Under the pieces are notes generated by a model. It searched no databases and had not been told where the DNA came from. It saw nothing but the letters and a program-made list of their open reading frames with translations. Both the position numbers and the translations under genes were made by a program. From positions 1-6,762 of the forward strand of contig CAIOZP010000163.1 in assembly GCA_903862805.1 (NCBI GenBank): DNA of 6,762 bases, given 5' to 3'. The stretch's first letter is position 1, and every line of letters starts with the position of its first letter. Of the stretch, positions 6,100 through 6,762 are shown one piece after another. This DNA comes from an uncultured Fibrobacterota bacterium. Its GTDB lineage: Bacteria > Fibrobacterota > Chitinivibrionia > Chitinivibrionales > CAIOZP01.

Positions 6100-6762
6100 A
6101 CACAGGCCTGTTGCCGTTTTCCTGAACCACTGGGCGGACCATCCGGGTGGTGCGGAGCATTCTCTCTTGTCAATTCTATCCGAAGCCGTTTCACGATTTG
6201 ACTGCACACTAATCACAACCGAGACCGGCTGGCTTACCGAAAAGGCTGCGGCGCTCGGCGCGAAGTGCCTCATCGTTCCTTGTTCAAAGACACGACAGAC
6301 AATGATCCGCGACAAGAGAATTTTCGGGGCATTTTCGCTTGTTCCTTTTGCGCTCGGATTCATTATCTATCTGTTACGACTGATTCGCGTCATTGCCAGA
6401 ATCAGACCAGACATCATTCATGCAAATGTGCCGAAGTCGCATGTTGCTCTTGCCGTACTTTCGAGGATCAATACAAACGTAAAGCCGGTGTTTCATATCA
6501 GAGAGATTTTCAGGCCGAACTCGTTTCCGCAAAAACTTTATGGTCTGATGATTCCTAAAACAGCAAGGATTATTGCAGTTTCGCAAGCCGTCCGATCGGC
6601 ACTTCCGGTGTCAATTCAAAATCGGGTAGACACGATTTACAACGGCGTGAAAATCCCGTCGGTAATTGACAAAACGAGAAAGTATGACGATATCTCACTA
6701 CTTTATCTTGGGCGGATTGTGAGATGGAAGCGATGCGAGTTTTTACTTGACATATACGAATC
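6089..6762 (+). CDS. GT4-type glycosyltransferase (fourth), 3' end beyond the window
   Basis: The frame is open from the ATG at 6089 to the last base, giving 224 complete codons with no stop, so the gene continues past the window. The visible part is the N-terminal domain and beginning of the donor domain of a GT-B enzyme: HPGGAEHSLLSIL (18-30) is the glycine loop seen in many GT4 enzymes (GGAE), IIHANVPKSHVAL (109-121) and HIREIF (136-141) follow, then IIAVSQAVRSAL (161-172), the linker IYNGVKIP (183-190) with intact Asn-Gly, and LLYLGRIVRWKRCEFLL (204-220), where R209 and K214 fit the phosphate-binding Arg/Lys positions. A hydrophobic stretch at about 81-102 may rest on the membrane. The EX7E motif would be downstream and cannot be checked. 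The start overlaps the previous gene by 11 bases and has GGAG 7 bases upstream. It probably adds another sugar of the same repeat unit. Confidence 0.9.
   Translation, partial: MSAEHRPVAVFLNHWADHPGGAEHSLLSILSEAVSRFDCTLITTETGWLTEKAAALGAKCLIVPCSKTRQTMIRDKRIFGAFSLVPFALGFIIYLLRLIRVIARIRPDIIHANVPKSHVALAVLSRINTNVKPVFHIREIFRPNSFPQKLYGLMIPKTARIIAVSQAVRSALPVSIQNRVDTIYNGVKIPSVIDKTRKYDDISLLYLGRIVRWKRCEFLLDIYE

Noticed and set aside
5758..6363. Minus-strand open frame of 201 codons crossing the last gene junction
   Set aside because: It lies opposite two well-supported glycosyltransferases and shows no family motif; its composition looks like antisense translation.
1..6762. RNA genes, CRISPR array, insertion sequence, terminator or attachment site
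   Set aside because: Coding sequence fills the window except for 4 bases, and I saw no tandem repeat array, transposase, tRNA-like fold or hairpin with a T-run between genes.

Overview
The window is a tightly packed, single-strand segment of a bacterial surface-polysaccharide (exopolysaccharide, capsule or O-antigen type) biosynthesis locus. All seven genes read on the + strand. The organism cannot be named from the sequence. It is a bacterium with mid-range G+C, Shine-Dalgarno-type ribosome sites (for example GAGGAG before the gene at 1660) and mixed ATG, GTG and TTG starts. A Wzy/WaaL-like polytopic protein among glycosyltransferases (GTs) suggests a lipid-linked, Wzx/Wzy-type assembly route, but no flippase, priming transferase or export gene lies inside the window.

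Layout: 1-579 is the 3' part of a polysaccharide-deacetylase-like gene cut by the window edge. 584-1675 is a GT4-type glycosyltransferase with an unusual EX8E motif. 1660-2592 is a family-2 glycosyltransferase with a C-terminal membrane segment and a GTG start. 2589-3620 is a second GT4 enzyme. 3614-5059 is a multi-pass O-antigen polymerase/ligase-like protein. 5056-6099 is a third GT4 enzyme with a TTG start. 6089 to the window end is a fourth GT4-type enzyme, incomplete at its 3' end. The only gap between genes is 4 bases (580-583). Every other junction is an overlap of 4-16 bases, so transcription as one operon with translational coupling is very likely. No stretch is long enough for an internal promoter, terminator, RNA gene, mobile element or CRISPR array, and I see none.

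Inferred teamwork: the five glycosyltransferases would add sugars one after another to an undecaprenyl-linked repeat unit on the cytoplasmic face of the inner membrane. The polytopic protein would polymerise (or ligate) the flipped units on the outer face. The deacetylase-like protein would remove acetyl groups from the glycan or an intermediate. Sugar donors and linkages cannot be read from sequence.

This is a recognisable type of locus, and I do not see a clearly new kind of biological system in it. The most unusual signals are a strong local excess of the hexamer TTGACA (both orientations), including four exact copies of TTGACAGATGC concentrated in the last quarter, a drop in G+C there, and the altered EX7E motif of the first GT4 enzyme.
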